A DNA stretch of 64,000 nucleotides from Xylaria sp. FL1777 (taxonomy: Eukaryota; Ascomycota; Sordariomycetes; Xylariales; Xylariaceae): the NCBI GenBank assembly GCA_022578965.1, contig MU400612.1, positions 1 to 64,000 of the forward strand. Direction: 5' to 3'. A program made the translations under genes and the position numbers. Every line of letters starts with the position of its first letter. Within the stretch, counting starts at the first letter, position 1. Under the pieces are notes generated by a model that was not told the origin of the DNA, made no database searches, and saw only the letters and a program-made list of their open reading frames with translations. Of this stretch, positions 1-13,653 are shown piece after piece.

Positions 1-44
1 CCCTGGGGCTAATTGTTTTTGTTATTCTAATTTAACCTATTCTG

Positions 45-133
<89 letters not shown>

Positions 134-3100
134 ACCATACCATGCGACAATTCTGATCACCTAGTCTAGGAGCCCAACGGACGCCTTACACGGACGACAT
201 CACAAGAACTACATCATCTTCCCACAACACCACAGGTAGGAATGGTGGGCGAACACTAAGTAAAAGTACTAGGCGTAGGGCTGGAACTACCCACGTTCAA
301 ATATGGATCTATCGGTAGCGCAGGAACAGGGATCAAAGGTATACGCGAGACTTTGTGCACCTCGCGTCTTCAGTACTTGCGCTACGCGCAACAACAACAT
401 ACTTCTGATAAGGTAGTACTTCTCAAACTCCAAACGTGAACAAGTGTTAATCTTAACCAAGGCATGGTGAAGCTCATGGCCTTCTATACTTCCCGACACT
501 GCCCTAAATGTTCATGCTGCATGCCTATCTCTATGATAAGCCAGCAGCTGAGCAGATTACCTAGCAACACCTGGTTTCTCTTGGCATCCATACTAGTATA
601 CGTGCTAACTTATACAATCACTCTTTTTATCATATGTTGAAGCCTCCGGTTCCGATATTAAGACCGACTTCTATTAGTTTAACGCCAAGGTGCATTTAGA
701 TGTCGAGAGGACACTGGACAGTAAACTTGTATAGCGCATTTCCTCTCTTATGCGGGCGCCGATTATCACTAATTGTTTCAGTGCCGGCAACTTCGCCCAT
801 ATTAATCAAATTAATGGCTGCAATGCGTTGATGCAATGTAACCTCCAAGCATCCTTTTGGGGCTGTACCCCTGGAAAACACTTACCTTGACGCATATAGA
901 TAGGTATATGGTACCTATATGGGACGCATGTTTCGTCAAATCCGGAATTCTTTTGCTCCTCTGAAACTTTCACTGATTATTTCCAGCGATGGTATCTACA
1001 ATTCCCCCTTCTCTATCGAGCACGAGCACTCTCCTCCTCAATTATAGTACTGATCCAAATGAGCAGCCGAATGAAGAAAAGCCACCCCGCTAATTGTTTC
1101 CACAAGCGAATCCTCCTGATAAGAATTCTTGAAAGAATCTGGCAGAGATACACAGCTACCTCCACAGGCCGGCACCGCGCTGCAAAGTTTAACTGCGCCT
1201 TACTGGTCACAGAAGAACCTTCATAGCGACAAAGAGCCTAGTCTGTGCGCTGTGGACTATGTGCTATTGCTGGAAAACGCTCTTCACTTATTAATATCTC
1301 GATGATTTTCGACTCTGGGCGGATGCGGTTTGTATCAGCCAGGAGGATCTTGAAGAAAAGATCCATCGGTCCAGTTGATGAAGCACATTTAGACCGACGC
1401 AGAACTTGCGATCGCACTAACGGAAATCGGATGGAAAATTAGGTAAGGCAGAATGGCGAGATGAGCCTTGAATTCCTTTGCCTCCGACTAGCTGTTATCT
1501 TATTGTACCTGAATTTGACACCTCGTCAAACTTTGAAGGACTACCACATCATTTCGTATATTCCTCTTTAGTGTTGCGTTCATTAGGGGAAAAGAACTTG
1601 CCCGATCGCAGGAAACGTCTTTATGGACGCCTAATCTCAGCCTTGGATTATTATTGTTGTTGCTCGATAACTTCAGAGAAAATGTGTCGCATTACGGTGT
1701 TGGAGAAATATGGTCTCTTTCCAGCTTATGCAAGTCCAAAGGGAAGTTTTCGCGCCATCTACATGTATTCAACAGCGTCTTAATTCCAGATAATTGATCG
1801 AATGTCATCGAAAGTGTTAATCTGTTCGGTATAGGTGATGCGACGAAGTTCAACAGTGTGCCCGAAACTCTCCTCCGTTTTGTTCGGAGTACGCCATGGG
1901 AAAGACAAGGCACCCAACAGGGAAGGCTTGGGTATTGGTAATTCTTCAATCCATCGTGCTTCAGAGTGGTCAGATATTGAACTCGGGCTTCTTGGACAAG
2001 CGCACAAAAGAGCATGGCTTCTTCATCTTGTTGATGTTGCTTGCGCAATGAAACCCTAAGGATCAGGTTAGCCGAAAGCCGAGCATATCACTGCTTAAAA
2101 CTCTCAAGATACCCAAAACTTTGCCGAAATCAATAGCTATTTTCGGAATATCTTTTCCAACACGGATAGATGATCTGACGCAGATGTCGAGAAGCATGCA
2201 TTCCAAGTAGTGTGTGTCCGGGGTTGTAACCCGCATTTAGATGACCCTGAGGCGCGTAGCGATGTTTCTGAGGCCGTTTAGAATTTGATTAGGCGTGCCT
2301 CAGCCTTCTGCCATAGTTGATAGTTCGAAATAGGTCAAGGATCTCCTTAGATATAGCCCTCTATATACGATAGCAGACGACATAGTGTGAACTATGAAGG
2401 GTGCTTTCTCTTAATTCTATCACGACATGCAGCTATGTCTTATTTTCATATCAGTTTATCCTGGGTTAATAGTCTTGAGTACAGAGGGCAACTGATTCCC
2501 TAAAGCTTGACCTGGTGTCTATTGAGCTGCCCCAATTGCACGGGTTCTGACATAGCACTTGAACTACGTGCTTGTAGGAGTGGCGGCCCTATATTCTGTC
2601 AGCTTAGCTGTTTGTGTACAATTGAGATCAAGTGCTGCGGTCTATACATTTGATTTTATCATCTCGCAAATTTCGGGTATGATCTACCGTTGTGACAATG
2701 ACAGCTACGAAGCGGAAAATTCTTGAATCTTGTAGTCATGAGCTGGAAAAGGGGGGGATTACACAGAAGGCTACATGCATTGTGCTGCGTGCTTGATGTA
2801 CTGCTCCTGGCGCAGAGCATGTCTCTTTTCATTTTTACGCTCCCATCTATCAGATCGTCTGACATATTATCCAACTGTCTCCTCAAAAGCCTTTTCTCCA
2901 TGATAAATGCCGGTTACCAACCTAAGGAGTCACCACATAACCCAGTCCTAAAGCAAAGATTCGCGCCCCTACTACCCCTTTTGACACAACTCGCTTGAGT
3001 GCCCCCTCCTCCACGAGATACGCGCCCCCAGTCCCCGTACGCCATCATCCTACATACTTGGCTTAGCGACCCGATATACCAGCTCTCAAAACTTGGCCAG

Positions 3101-5102
3101 TCCAGTTCGCTTACGCGCTCCGAAGGAAAACCCGCAGACCACAACACACTACCCCCAACAATTGCGCACTGGCGTCCTCATTGAAATACCAATCAGCCGA
3201 CAAATATCGCCCTCAGCATCTGATCGTCTTCACCTCGTCGAACTATCTACACTACAGCTAACGTACACAAGAACACCAGGACACCACAACTCGCCCTCAA
3301 CGACTCCATTTCGCCAACTCTTCCGAGCCGCCCTCTATTCCCGATAAACAGTCCACCACCATCGACCCGGCACACCAAAGATACCTGCCTCAGACAGCTC
3401 GTCAAGTTCCATCTACACAGCCTCGCCCTCGCACCCGCTCATCCGAAGCAGAACCCGCCAACCCGACACGCAGGCCAAACAACCCAGCGCCCAAAACGCC
3501 AGTCCTCGGAACCTCTCCCGACCAACCTTCTCAAGCCCTCGCTCACACGACCGTCAGTACCCCGACCGACACACCATATTACACAAGCCACAAGAAATGC
3601 AACCACATAATCCCGCCTAGGCACAATAACCTCGCAGATCCCACATACGCTGCCAGACTTGTATCAAATACCTATTCTCGGCGTCGGTCATAAGTCTCGA
3701 TATCTCTTATATCCTGATTCCTGACCGAGGGTTGATTCACCCCGTAAACCACCGACTCTTCGATACCAGGCCTTCGCCACCTTACTTCATTCTAGTAAAT
3801 TGCTCTAGCCATACCTTGTCCCCGTTCGGCATTATTTCCGTCCTCTTTCAATATCACTCTCGCAGCCACTTCGAGAACACTTCTTTCATTCTAAGAAACA
3901 AAGACGACAGTTCTAATACGCATTCCCATCAGTCTCTCTAAGAGCCTTTATATTCATCATGTTTAGATATATGGAGTTTTGTTCATCATAGGTGGAATCT
4001 GTCGCGATTCATCCTTAATAGACATATCTACCCAAGAAATTACGATATCGTAAAAAAACTAAATTTTCGTCAGAATATGCTGCCAGTGGATATAAATCAC
4101 TAAAATTGTAATATAGTAGCTAGTATCAAAGATATTAGCACAAATCTTAGACAATCACGTAGCTCGAAATGAGAAGTTATTAATACATTGGAGTTTTCCA
4201 TTGTCTATCTAGCTAGTACTTGCTCATCGCAGAGTGGTGGATCTCTAGTAACTTAATCCGTAACCATCATTTCTTTATCCTCCGCATATGTAGACAAGTC
4301 GATAGTAGAGGAAGTGCTCCAGAAAGGAATGAGAACGAATCGGAATCCCGTCGAAGAAAGAATCAAATGACAAAGACGCAGGGCTAAAGCCATTAAAACC
4401 ATAAAGTGTAGTCAATCATGAAATAGAAAGTCTGGCAAATAGTCAACCGCAACTGCTGCAAGATGCATCAGATTCAGGGCGAGGAGAAAGCGGACGGTAG
4501 GAACACAAGCGAGACATGAGTATAACCTGCTCTATGCGATTGTTCCGGCCGAAAATGGTGACTTCGCTTAAGACTTCTGTCTCAATCGGGCCAATAATTG
4601 GCAAGAAATGGAGAATGCAGACTGGCTACTGTCGCCTTTTTTCAGGGGGCGGGTTTCTTCGCCATATGGGAAACTTCTTGGCCTAACATCAGAATGGGTG
4701 AACCTGCAAAGCTGTTAGCTACACAACCCGAAGCTGAGTGTGTTGGGCGACGAACCTCGGCATGTGTACACCTCACACATCTCTCCATGAATAGCCAAGC
4801 CGACAAGCTGATATAGGGACGTGTACTAACTACTGCCGTGGAAAAGAGTCGTCGTATGAGCCTCCGTAGTGTATCTAACTAAGTCCTTCGTGGAGACAGA
4901 GGTCTGCTTACCAAGTGTGTTTTCGCACCGTGAACTATGCAACGCAAAGAAATAAAGAAGTCGGGAGAAATGAAGGTGTCGAGGGGGAAACGAAAGTGTG
5001 TCGGATTGACCCATGGCTCCAGAAGTAATCGTGAATAAACGAAAAATATATCAGAGAGCTTGACCGATCGAAATGACCCAGAATGGCTGGAGGACTGCGA
5101 AA
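1..5102. other. Gene-free stretch with poly-T tract and C-rich block
   Basis: No open reading frame here looks like a real protein. Two runs of about 40 T (47-86 and 91-131) are separated by AACA. Around 1690-2050 short overlapping minus-strand frames read somewhat protein-like but are broken by stops, so at most a relic. From about 3000 to 3950 the plus strand is rich in C and poor in G, typical of fungal leaders, but no coding exon follows. The rest to 5102 is featureless apart from the 3' flank of the Argonaute gene. Confidence 0.6.
47..131. repeat. Poly-T homopolymer tracts
   Basis: Forty T residues (47-86) and 41 T residues (91-131) are split by AACA. Length should be treated with caution because homopolymers this long are prone to assembly error. 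Confidence 0.9.
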
Positions 5103-8100
5103 CTACATGTACCACATAGTAGTATTCATGAATGCGATTCGCTCATTTGGTATACCTTCGTTCTTCATCGGCACCAATGGAAGTGGCTCGCTTAGTCTAC
5201 CGTGTTCAGAGTAGACTTCAGAGGCATGTTTGGCTGTAGGGTGCCCTTCCTTTCCTCCCACATGCTCTCTTTGGCTAGCATGAATGTTTTCATGCGCTCT
5301 AGCACGAGCTGCGGCTACATGAGCGTAGTAAACGGCCGGGTGCAGAGACACAGGAGTAGTTGAACGTGCGTACTGATAACATTGCTGATAGATCATCAAT
5401 TGTAGATCATCCGGCTTGAGGTTGGCGTCATCGTAAATCACCTGATAATGAACCGGGCGAGCAGTACCTTGAATTGCTACATGTGAACACAAGTAGAAGT
5501 CAAAATGATGCGGATGGGTAGCATCACGTTCCACTAGAGTCCCAGGAAGGGGATTCGCATTCTTGTCACCAGTAGCATGGTCGCCTGGCTTGGGAAAAAA
5601 TCGAATATGGTGTCGTTTGGTGGCGATTATTACTGTGATCTTCGGGCTGCCAGCGTTGCACTCTCGGAAAGCCCGCCGAATCTCACTGATCTCTGTTTCA
5701 AGAACTCCCTGGAATTGGCCCTCGTCAACACCATCGCGAAAGTAATATAGATGTTGAGGGGCTACTTTATGAAGAGACATCCAATACTTGAGTAGAGGAG
5801 GAAACATTCCATGGCTCGTTGTTGATTGCAGAAGCTCCTCACGCCAGCCATTGACTTCACAAGCAGCGGCATACCGAGTAGCATTCTTATCCATAGAGAC
5901 GGTCATCGCCGCCATAGATGGAGAGTGGCTTCCAGGAGAAGCGTGAGAGACGTCGACGCCAATAATCATAGTTGGGCACTTGAAAAAAGGGCTGGTTTGG
6001 CCAGGACCAGCAACCTTGCAAGTGACACCGCCTAACTTAGCGTTCACCTTCATTGCCACGTTGCTCATGTACTGGGCATTGGCTTTTTTCACGTGGCCAG
6101 CTTGCAGGACCTGAGATGGGCAGCACCACCTACAATCCATGCTTTTCTTGATCCGTTCGTATACAAGAGCATTCTTGTTAGGAACGACGAAAAACAGCAT
6201 CTGTGGAAAGTTTTTGTACTTGTTGCCGACTATGTTCCAGGCTTCCTTGCAAATTTCGCCATAGTCACCAACACTGAATGGTACTCGTACAACATGAAGA
6301 GGTACTCCAATGTTGGCACCATGGTTTCTGTATGCTTGTGTGAACTTTGAAGCGAACGATTCTGCCTCCTGCTCCGTGCAAGAATTCCCGCAAACTATTA
6401 AGCCCCACGAAGATATCTGCTTCTGGTTTGGTTCAAGAAATCGCTTGCCACGTAAATCCCATCGCCCAGAAACTCCGGGATTATGCTTGGTATTGCCAGC
6501 GAACGCAATTTCTGGGTTCTTGAGTAGCCGTGCATTGGTTATTTGCATGTTGCCTGAAACGCTGATGCCGAATGCAGCTAGGTAGGGGTCATTGGTATAA
6601 TTCAGATGCCTGAAACCTTCCATGATATCCCTTTTGCGTTCAGCCGGACGTGTAACTGCGAATTTTATCATTGCCGCGGTCTGCGTAATATTAACAAATG
6701 ATACATTAGAACTTAGGAGACATTGCTTACTTGGTTGGGATCGAGCTTGTAAGGGTAACGTTGGAAGTCGGCAACGTTGCATAATTCCATAGGGAAGAAA
6801 GCTCCCCGGGTCGTCTCAATGAGCGGTAGTTTTGGGTACTGAAGCCGAAATTGATATGTGTCCACGTAGTGTTGCCACACAGTAGTTTCGCGAGTGGTAC
6901 CATCCGGCATTCTCCTGTCAAATTTAACGCTCTGAGAGTGCCCGCCCTCCCTACCATAGCGCTTCTCAAAGACAATCCTCTTGATTGTGTATAGCTTCTG
7001 CTCGTGTTCCTTGCCCCGATGCTTAACCACGAACTTCAACTTTTCGAGTCGTCTTAGGAGAGAGAAGGCTTCAGACTGCCCAGGTACGGTTGTCCCTGTT
7101 CCATCGGTGGTTGGTATAGGTCGTAGTTGCTCAACAAACTCCACCCAGCTATCTTCGATGGAAGTTAGTATACTGTCCAAAATATAGCCAAATTCAACAT
7201 ACAATTACTCCATTGTTCTTTATGTGCGTTGAACATGCGTAATGCTATTTCTGCAACCGTTCGAGTTTGCCAGAAAGCTGTATTAGCAGTGTCGACATTG
7301 ATCATAAGCGTTTTCGCCTATAGTTTACTTTTAGATGGCTGCTCGGAAGTCATGACCGTAGGTGGATGAACACTTACCTGGCCAAGTCGGATTGCTGAAT
7401 AATATCCTTTGTAGGCTTCAACCACAGCATTGAGGGCTTGGCTTCTTGAATTCTTGGGATAGAAGTTTCGACGGATGGGGATCATTCTTTCAGATGGTGC
7501 TTGTCGCATGCAATGGTCAAGGAAATCTGGCAAAGTCAGTAAAATTGCAATTGAGCTGGCTTAATTAAGTAATTGTACTTAAGCATTCAAGGACATGATT
7601 ATCCCATCCAATTCCGCCTTCGATGTACCGCTGTAAGTACGCCAAGTTGATAGCCGCACTTTGCTTGACACGAATGTAATAGACTCCAGCATTCCCAACC
7701 CTGTTTCTGTTGGGCCTGTTCGCATCCAGGTCGACTGATACACGAATCTCATGGCGGTCAATCTCATTTGATGACCTGATGATTTGTTAAGGTATAGTTA
7801 TGAGCTTTATTGTAGTCAAGACTTACCAAGCTAGCTTGTTACCATCGCATAGCCATTTGCCACCAGCTGTGGTTAAAGCTTCCTGGAAGGGCCTGGAGTT
7901 CCAAAGCTTTTTTATTAATGCCCGAGATTGTCTGGCAGGCTCGGGGCTGATTGACACCTAAATGAAAAGTTAGTACATATGATAGTACGTAGTGAAAATA
8001 TTCTAACTTACATCATATTGGTAGACTTTACTGCTCGCAAAGCCTGTAACGGGGAAAATATTTAGTTGGACTTGAATTGGTTTTCCCTGGGTATTGAAAC

Positions 8101-8572
8101 CGGGGCGACGTGTGAACCGGCTTTTTTCCGGGTTCTAAGATTATAGGAGTTAATAGCGTAACAATAACAGCAAGTAGGAATTCTATCTGCAGCATGTTTA
8201 GTTATCAAACCTAGAGCTTACCTCCAAGTATGCATCAGCGGGTAAATCAATCCGCTTGCCGATGATGTCGACGGGACGCAGTGGTTTCTCACGTGCAGGA
8301 TCGTAGCCGAGGGGCTCGGCCGTGAAGCCACCAGCCCTGCTACTGGAAGCCGCTGGAGAACCATGCGCAGGTTGTCTAGGCGGCGAGCCAGCTCGTGAAC
8401 CAGCGCGGGAGCCAGCATGGGAGCCAGCGTGAGAGCCCGAAACTGACCCCCTCTGAGATCCACCCGTTGATCCATGGGGCCTGTCTGATGCCCCATCAAG
8501 ATTCATTCCTGATACTCTCAGGAGATCCGGGTTGCGCGGAGCGCTAGATCCGGAGTACTGAGAATTAGACAT
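5103..8572 (-). CDS. Argonaute (QDE-2/Ago-like slicer), 1021 aa, 8 exons
   Basis: Small-RNA-guided endonuclease of the RNA silencing pathway. Exons on the minus strand: 8222-8572, 8012-8134, 7827-7957, 7579-7775, 7378-7526, 7203-7317, 6731-7152, 5103-6680; all introns are about 50-90 nt and close in frame. Domains in order: low-complexity Ser/Gly/Ala/Arg N-terminus (GSHAGS and GSRAGS repeats, residues about 45-70), ArgoN (about 117-230, RRPGF motif), linker with LNFLDH (about 285), PAZ (about 356-490), MID and PIWI (about 530-1021). Catalytic tetrad is visible: D739 in GVDVSH, Glu finger about E777 in WREEL, D812 in RDGV, H907 in PVHY, so slicer activity is expected. The C-terminus is the usual short hydrophobic MWYM. 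The family is certain. Which of the two usual fungal paralogues (QDE-2 or SMS-2) it is cannot be told from sequence alone. Confidence 0.95.
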
Positions 8573-11500
8573 CGCGTCAATGAACTGCGACGAAATGTGA
8601 GTTAGCCTGAGTTAATTGAAGAACGCCTCATGAAGGTCAAGGTCGAAGATAATGAGTAAAATTGATACAATACGAACAGGCTTGATAAGGTTTATACAGT
8701 ACGATAGGTCATAGATGAATGACAAAGGTTGTAGAAGGAGGGAAGGTGCCAGAACTGAAAGTGTAGATTGGGCGATTGCGATGCTGTTGAAAGAGATGAG
8801 GAGTAGGTGATTTTGCAAGTAATTCTATTTTGGGAATCGTCGATTACGCAAAGATCAGAGTAGAAGTGCTCGCCCACTGTTCAACGAGGGAGTAGACGGG
8901 ATTTTCAAAGATTCATGTTGACATGATAGTAGAGAGTGGGTAGAGGTCTGGGGGTTGCTTTGACTGTGCTCAGGAAAATATGCTTACATGATTATCAATG
9001 ATGCCTTGATAGGCCGAGGGTGTAAACTCAGTTTAGATCTATGGATGCTATGTCAGTGTGCTCTATAGTTATAGAACGGAACATATGTGAATCTGCGACC
9101 GAGAAAGACAAGAGTTTGACCGTTAGGAGTTGGTTGTATGGTTAACTGATAATGTGGGTTTAGAGGAGATTGCAACAACAATGACGCTTGGGTTGCTGAC
9201 TGCAAACGAAAAGAGAGGATAAAACACACAGCTGAAATGCTGGTAGTGCTGTGGGAAGGCTCTCTATAAAATTTTTTGAAGCCTTTTGATCACGGTTGTT
9301 GTTGAAAGGATGATTCTGATGCAGAAACAACTCCCAAAGTGTGGAAGATGTTCAACTTGGTGGAGGATGAATGGATCTCGCATATAAAGGAGAGAATAAA
9401 CTTACTGGCTCGGGAAGGGTGAACAGCTACGCCGACGTTGTTTGCTAAGGTGGGAAAATATTAGTAAATTGCTTGGTAAAACCAAGAAGGCCACACTTTA
9501 ATTATAGATTTGGTTAAAGGCGTGGAAATGTTTGATGAGTAGAGGTTGAACGAAGGGAGCGCGAAGAGGTAAGCTACATCGAAGGTCGAGAGGTGGAGTG
9601 ACTGTATCCCGGGAGACATAGAGGACGTACCAGCTGATAGCCGTAGGCAGGAGCAGTCGTTAATTGTTGAAGGTATGGTGTGATTTTAGTGACCGTGGAG
9701 GAGAAGATATCTGAGAAGTTAGAGCAGTACTAGATTGCCTAGGTGGGCGGCAAACCCTTGCTTGAATGTTAAGAGAACGAGACTGCCTACTACAGTCAGA
9801 CCATCAGTATCTTCTGTTGGAGAGGAGATTCGGGCAGTAAGAGTAAGTGGGAAATAATAGAGCGACTCAGGCACCTAGAGACGATGAAGTGTTGACGTGA
9901 ACTGAGAGGCGGTGGTGTGAAGGGAGGTTTGATATGCAGCTGTATGATTGTAAAGGGTGCCTAGCAGGTGTGTGTAAACAACATGCGTAGAAGCAGGTGC
10001 GGGTGTAGTAAGGAGACTATGGGATGTTGTCAAAGGCAGCTTGTTTTTGCTTGGGACACCTTTTACACTTGATGTAGGAGCTTACCTTTTGGTCGGTAAT
10101 GTGCTGAAAATTGTAGAAGGGTAATGTGTTGATGGGTGGGAAGATGTGTGTGTGGAGGAAAGACGAAAATGGGGATGTTGGTGTGTAGATAAGTGGAGGT
10201 GAGTAGGTAGGTATTGTGTGTACCTATGTAGATAGGTAGGAGAAGGTGGGACAAAAGGTGGGGGTGGCAATACCTCAGGAACTGATAGCGCAGTAACCTA
10301 CAGAAGGAAGTAGGTGCCTGCCTTCTTATATATCTAAGTACAAGCAGGTAGGTAGGGATGTGTTTATATGTACCGAGGTAGGCAGGTACATCTAAGGTAG
10401 GTCTGGGGGTGATAGGTGCCTAAGCACTGGAAGGTGCGTAGGAGGATCGAAAGGAAAAAAGAAACACATACCTTTGGGATTTACTTGACTTCCAAGTGTT
10501 GCTTGGGTAGAAAGGGACGGAAAAATTGAAAAGGGAGTGGTTGTATGTAGTAAGGCACGATATATGATGTAGTCGCAAAGGGTGATGATGCTGGGATAGC
10601 TGAGAACAGAGTCGATAGGGTATGGCTGAAAGACAATGGGATAGGCACACCTCTGCTCATTTATGTTGTCAGCGTAGGCTTAGTTCAGGGCTTGGCTACT
10701 CTGAATTTGAGACCACCAAGTGCGCAGCACGGCACGATGATTGCTAAGAGGTTTTTGTGTGTGTGTTTGCGCCACCACGATTAGGTAGGCTAGTGCTATC
10801 AGGTTTAACTGATTGCAGCAACAGAAATCATTAGATTGAGTAGGAATGTGGGATCATGCTACCAGGTAAGTCTCGAGTTGCAACAGGCGTATCGCGCGAG
10901 GATTTGCTGGGATGGCCGTAAAGCTGTGGTAGATAGGTGGGGAGCATATGTAAGTAGAAACCAACGTAGTGGCTGGATTTGCGGGGTGGCTTGGGTGTTG
11001 AAAGGAGATGAGAACGTAGCTGCCTCTTTTTTTTGTCAATTAAAAGAATGGCACACTTACTTTTTGTTGCTTATGCTGATTTGGATTTCGGTTCTTTCTA
11101 TATCCATTCAGATAAGATGGTTTGAATTTAGTGGTGGTTAAACATGTGTACGCATATGAAAAAAGGGGGGAGTAGGAGGGAGGGAAGGAGCGGGAATGAA
11201 TGGTGAAATGAAGCCGAAGTCCAGATATCTACCTAGAAACAGCACCTTCAGTTTGAAAAGACGGCTATACGAAGCAGCAACAGCGAGAACCAGAAGAGCT
11301 GTAGCTACGTACTTCCCGGATACCTCGATGGTGTTTGTCTGGCAGACTCTAAACTTGTATGTGATGCCAGACGAACATGCAGCCTCAAGGCATATAAAGC
11401 ACGAAGATAAGGAAAACGCCTACAGAATCTATTCCTGTGCATGGAACTCAAGAGTCAACCGTGACTTAGAAATGCATACTAACTATTACTCCGTTAGTAG

Positions 11501-13653
11501 AGTTGTTTGACAGTTCATGGAATTATTAATAAAAGAATAGCGTTTATGTAAGGCATTAAGCATTTCATTTTAGTAGATATATAAAGATGCAAGAATCCCA
11601 CATACATTATCTATAAGTTCCAACACTATTACTACGACAAACTCCAGTAGGTATCCCGGATTGTTAGTCCTAGGATAAGTGTCAAAGACTTTACAATTGA
11701 AACGAGGCGGATAAAGACCTGGTAATACTTGCAAGCACATAGTGGAAAGGGGTTCCAAAGCTTTAACTTGTCTCTGCTACAGAGGGAAAATGAATTATCA
11801 ATAGCAGGCGAGAAAATATATATTCTGGGATGTAATATATATATCTTTCTATTCTCACAGGCAGATCAGCAGACTACGCCATTAGTAACACGAAAAAGGA
11901 TACTGGCATCCGTGGTAATGTCCTGAACATGACGAAGATTGTATCTTTTTTCTTCCCTGTTTCAACTGCTTTAACAAGAATTCAAGGGAAGAAAATGATA
12001 AATCTCTAATCAGAGTATATTCAAAGAGAAAAGGTACTTGAAATAAATCATTTTAGTATTTTCGGCGCGATGAGCGGTCAGACAAGTTCAGCATGAAACC
12101 CCTTTTCCACTCATCTGAGAAAATGCAACTAGCAAAGTTGAAGCTAAGACATCTTCGTATGCTCATGTCATTTTCAACTCCTAGATGGGGGGAAAATGGG
12201 CAAGAGACAATAGGCTTCTGATCTATGTCTTCGCAGGATGTTTATAATGACCAAGGCCACCATGTTTACAATTTCTACCTCCTACTTAAACACTATAGAT
12301 TATCAAGACAAAACCTCTATCCCATCCAATGCTTCATAGCTTGAAGATGAGAGTACGATAGCTTGCAGAATACTACTATGCGCCGAACGGACCTAGGACA
12401 TATCATCTTCCTTCTCTTCTACGTGTCTCTCATGAAGGACGGCTTTCACTGTCTGATTAAGGTGAACAGCACACATAATGCCATCTACTGGAAAGACAAC
12501 GAACAGCAAGGCAGATCGTGAGAACGACCGGGGGAACTAGTGTAGTTCTTACCCGCTAATTCTAATCACCAGTCTGGCCGGAGTCCATATTCCGGGGCCA
12601 ACAAAGTCAATCAATCCAAAGTAGGCCGTCGTCTAGACATGCTCGTCATCATACCAATGGACAGAAATAAAGGGGGCAACCGAGGTTGACATAAGCACGT
12701 GGGGGCGGGGCAGGGGATATGTGGATGGCAAAGATATCGAGTCTCATCCAATTATACGATGAAATCAAGTAGATTAAACAAATATTTGTACAAAGAGGAA
12801 TCTACATTATTTATGGTACTGAGGCGAATATCTTCCTGCTTCCTATCCCATCCTTCACGTGTTGTTTTTCAACGTCGTCGCCCACAGACGAAGTGAGCCG
12901 TCTCTCCCCATTCGTAGTGTCGCCAGACACCCCTCCAATCATTGATGTCCCCTCCTCCCAAACTTTAGGCTTCTCCCTCTTTATGAGTAAACTTCGCTCA
13001 AGTTCGGGCCTAAATTTCTAGAATGATGTACATGAATCACCACAAAATGGCACATTGATATAACACAACGCGTTATTAGAACAATTTTGATTTCCTCTGC
13101 AGATCCGTTTTCAAACCCTGACACTTGGGTATATCACCAACGAAATATTGAGGAAGCCTCAGATTGCGTAGTTTACATAAGGTTAATACACGAAGATAAT
13201 TCGACTGAGGCGATTACTTTGACTACCTCCACAACGCCGAACCATGCAGAGACCATAGTCTCCTATAGCTATCATAATACCGAAAATGGCCGTTTTCCGA
13301 CTTGCTTCTGGTTTTTTCTACTATTTACAAATTGTCGTGCGAGCCTATAATCCATACTGCTTGGATTATATTAGTTGCTCTCCCAGCTTATCCCACACTC
13401 AGGTTACTATTAATACCGCGCCCTGTCATAGTCAACTTGATAATGTGGTTTTCATTTGGAAATTTCCAGATGTTGGGCAGAGTACTTGCACTTAGCCGCT
13501 ACGAGAGACTAGCGGCTAGTTTGCAATGTTCCACTATTCTAGTGTTCGCATTTCTGTTCGCTCCAGTCTTCCATCATGGCGAATTCTTAGCTGCCATCGA
13601 TGCTAACCGCCGCGTGGTGATTCGTTTCTGATTAGCTCTCGACCAGCGCAGCG
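8573..13653. other. Long gene-free stretch, strand-asymmetric
   Basis: No convincing coding sequence in 5 kb. From about 8600 to 11000 the plus strand is G/A-rich and the minus strand C/T-rich with many (T)ACCTACC words. Good minus-strand 5' splice sites occur at 8983-8987, 9401-9405, 10081-10085 (GTAAG) and 10468-10472 (GTATG), pointing toward the Argonaute start at 8572. This is compatible with a long spliced 5' leader or a non-coding transcript. Around 12400-12760 the minus strand holds short protein-like segments interrupted by a stop, perhaps a relic gene. The remainder shows nothing. Confidence 0.5.

Noticed and set aside
1692..2048. Minus-strand ORFs near 1.7-2.0 kb
   Set aside because: Two overlapping frames look weakly protein-like, but neither has a start, splice pattern or recognisable domain that supports a gene.
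13302..13631. Hydrophobic 109-aa ORF downstream of RNA14
   Set aside because: No family resemblance and overlaps two other equally weak frames.
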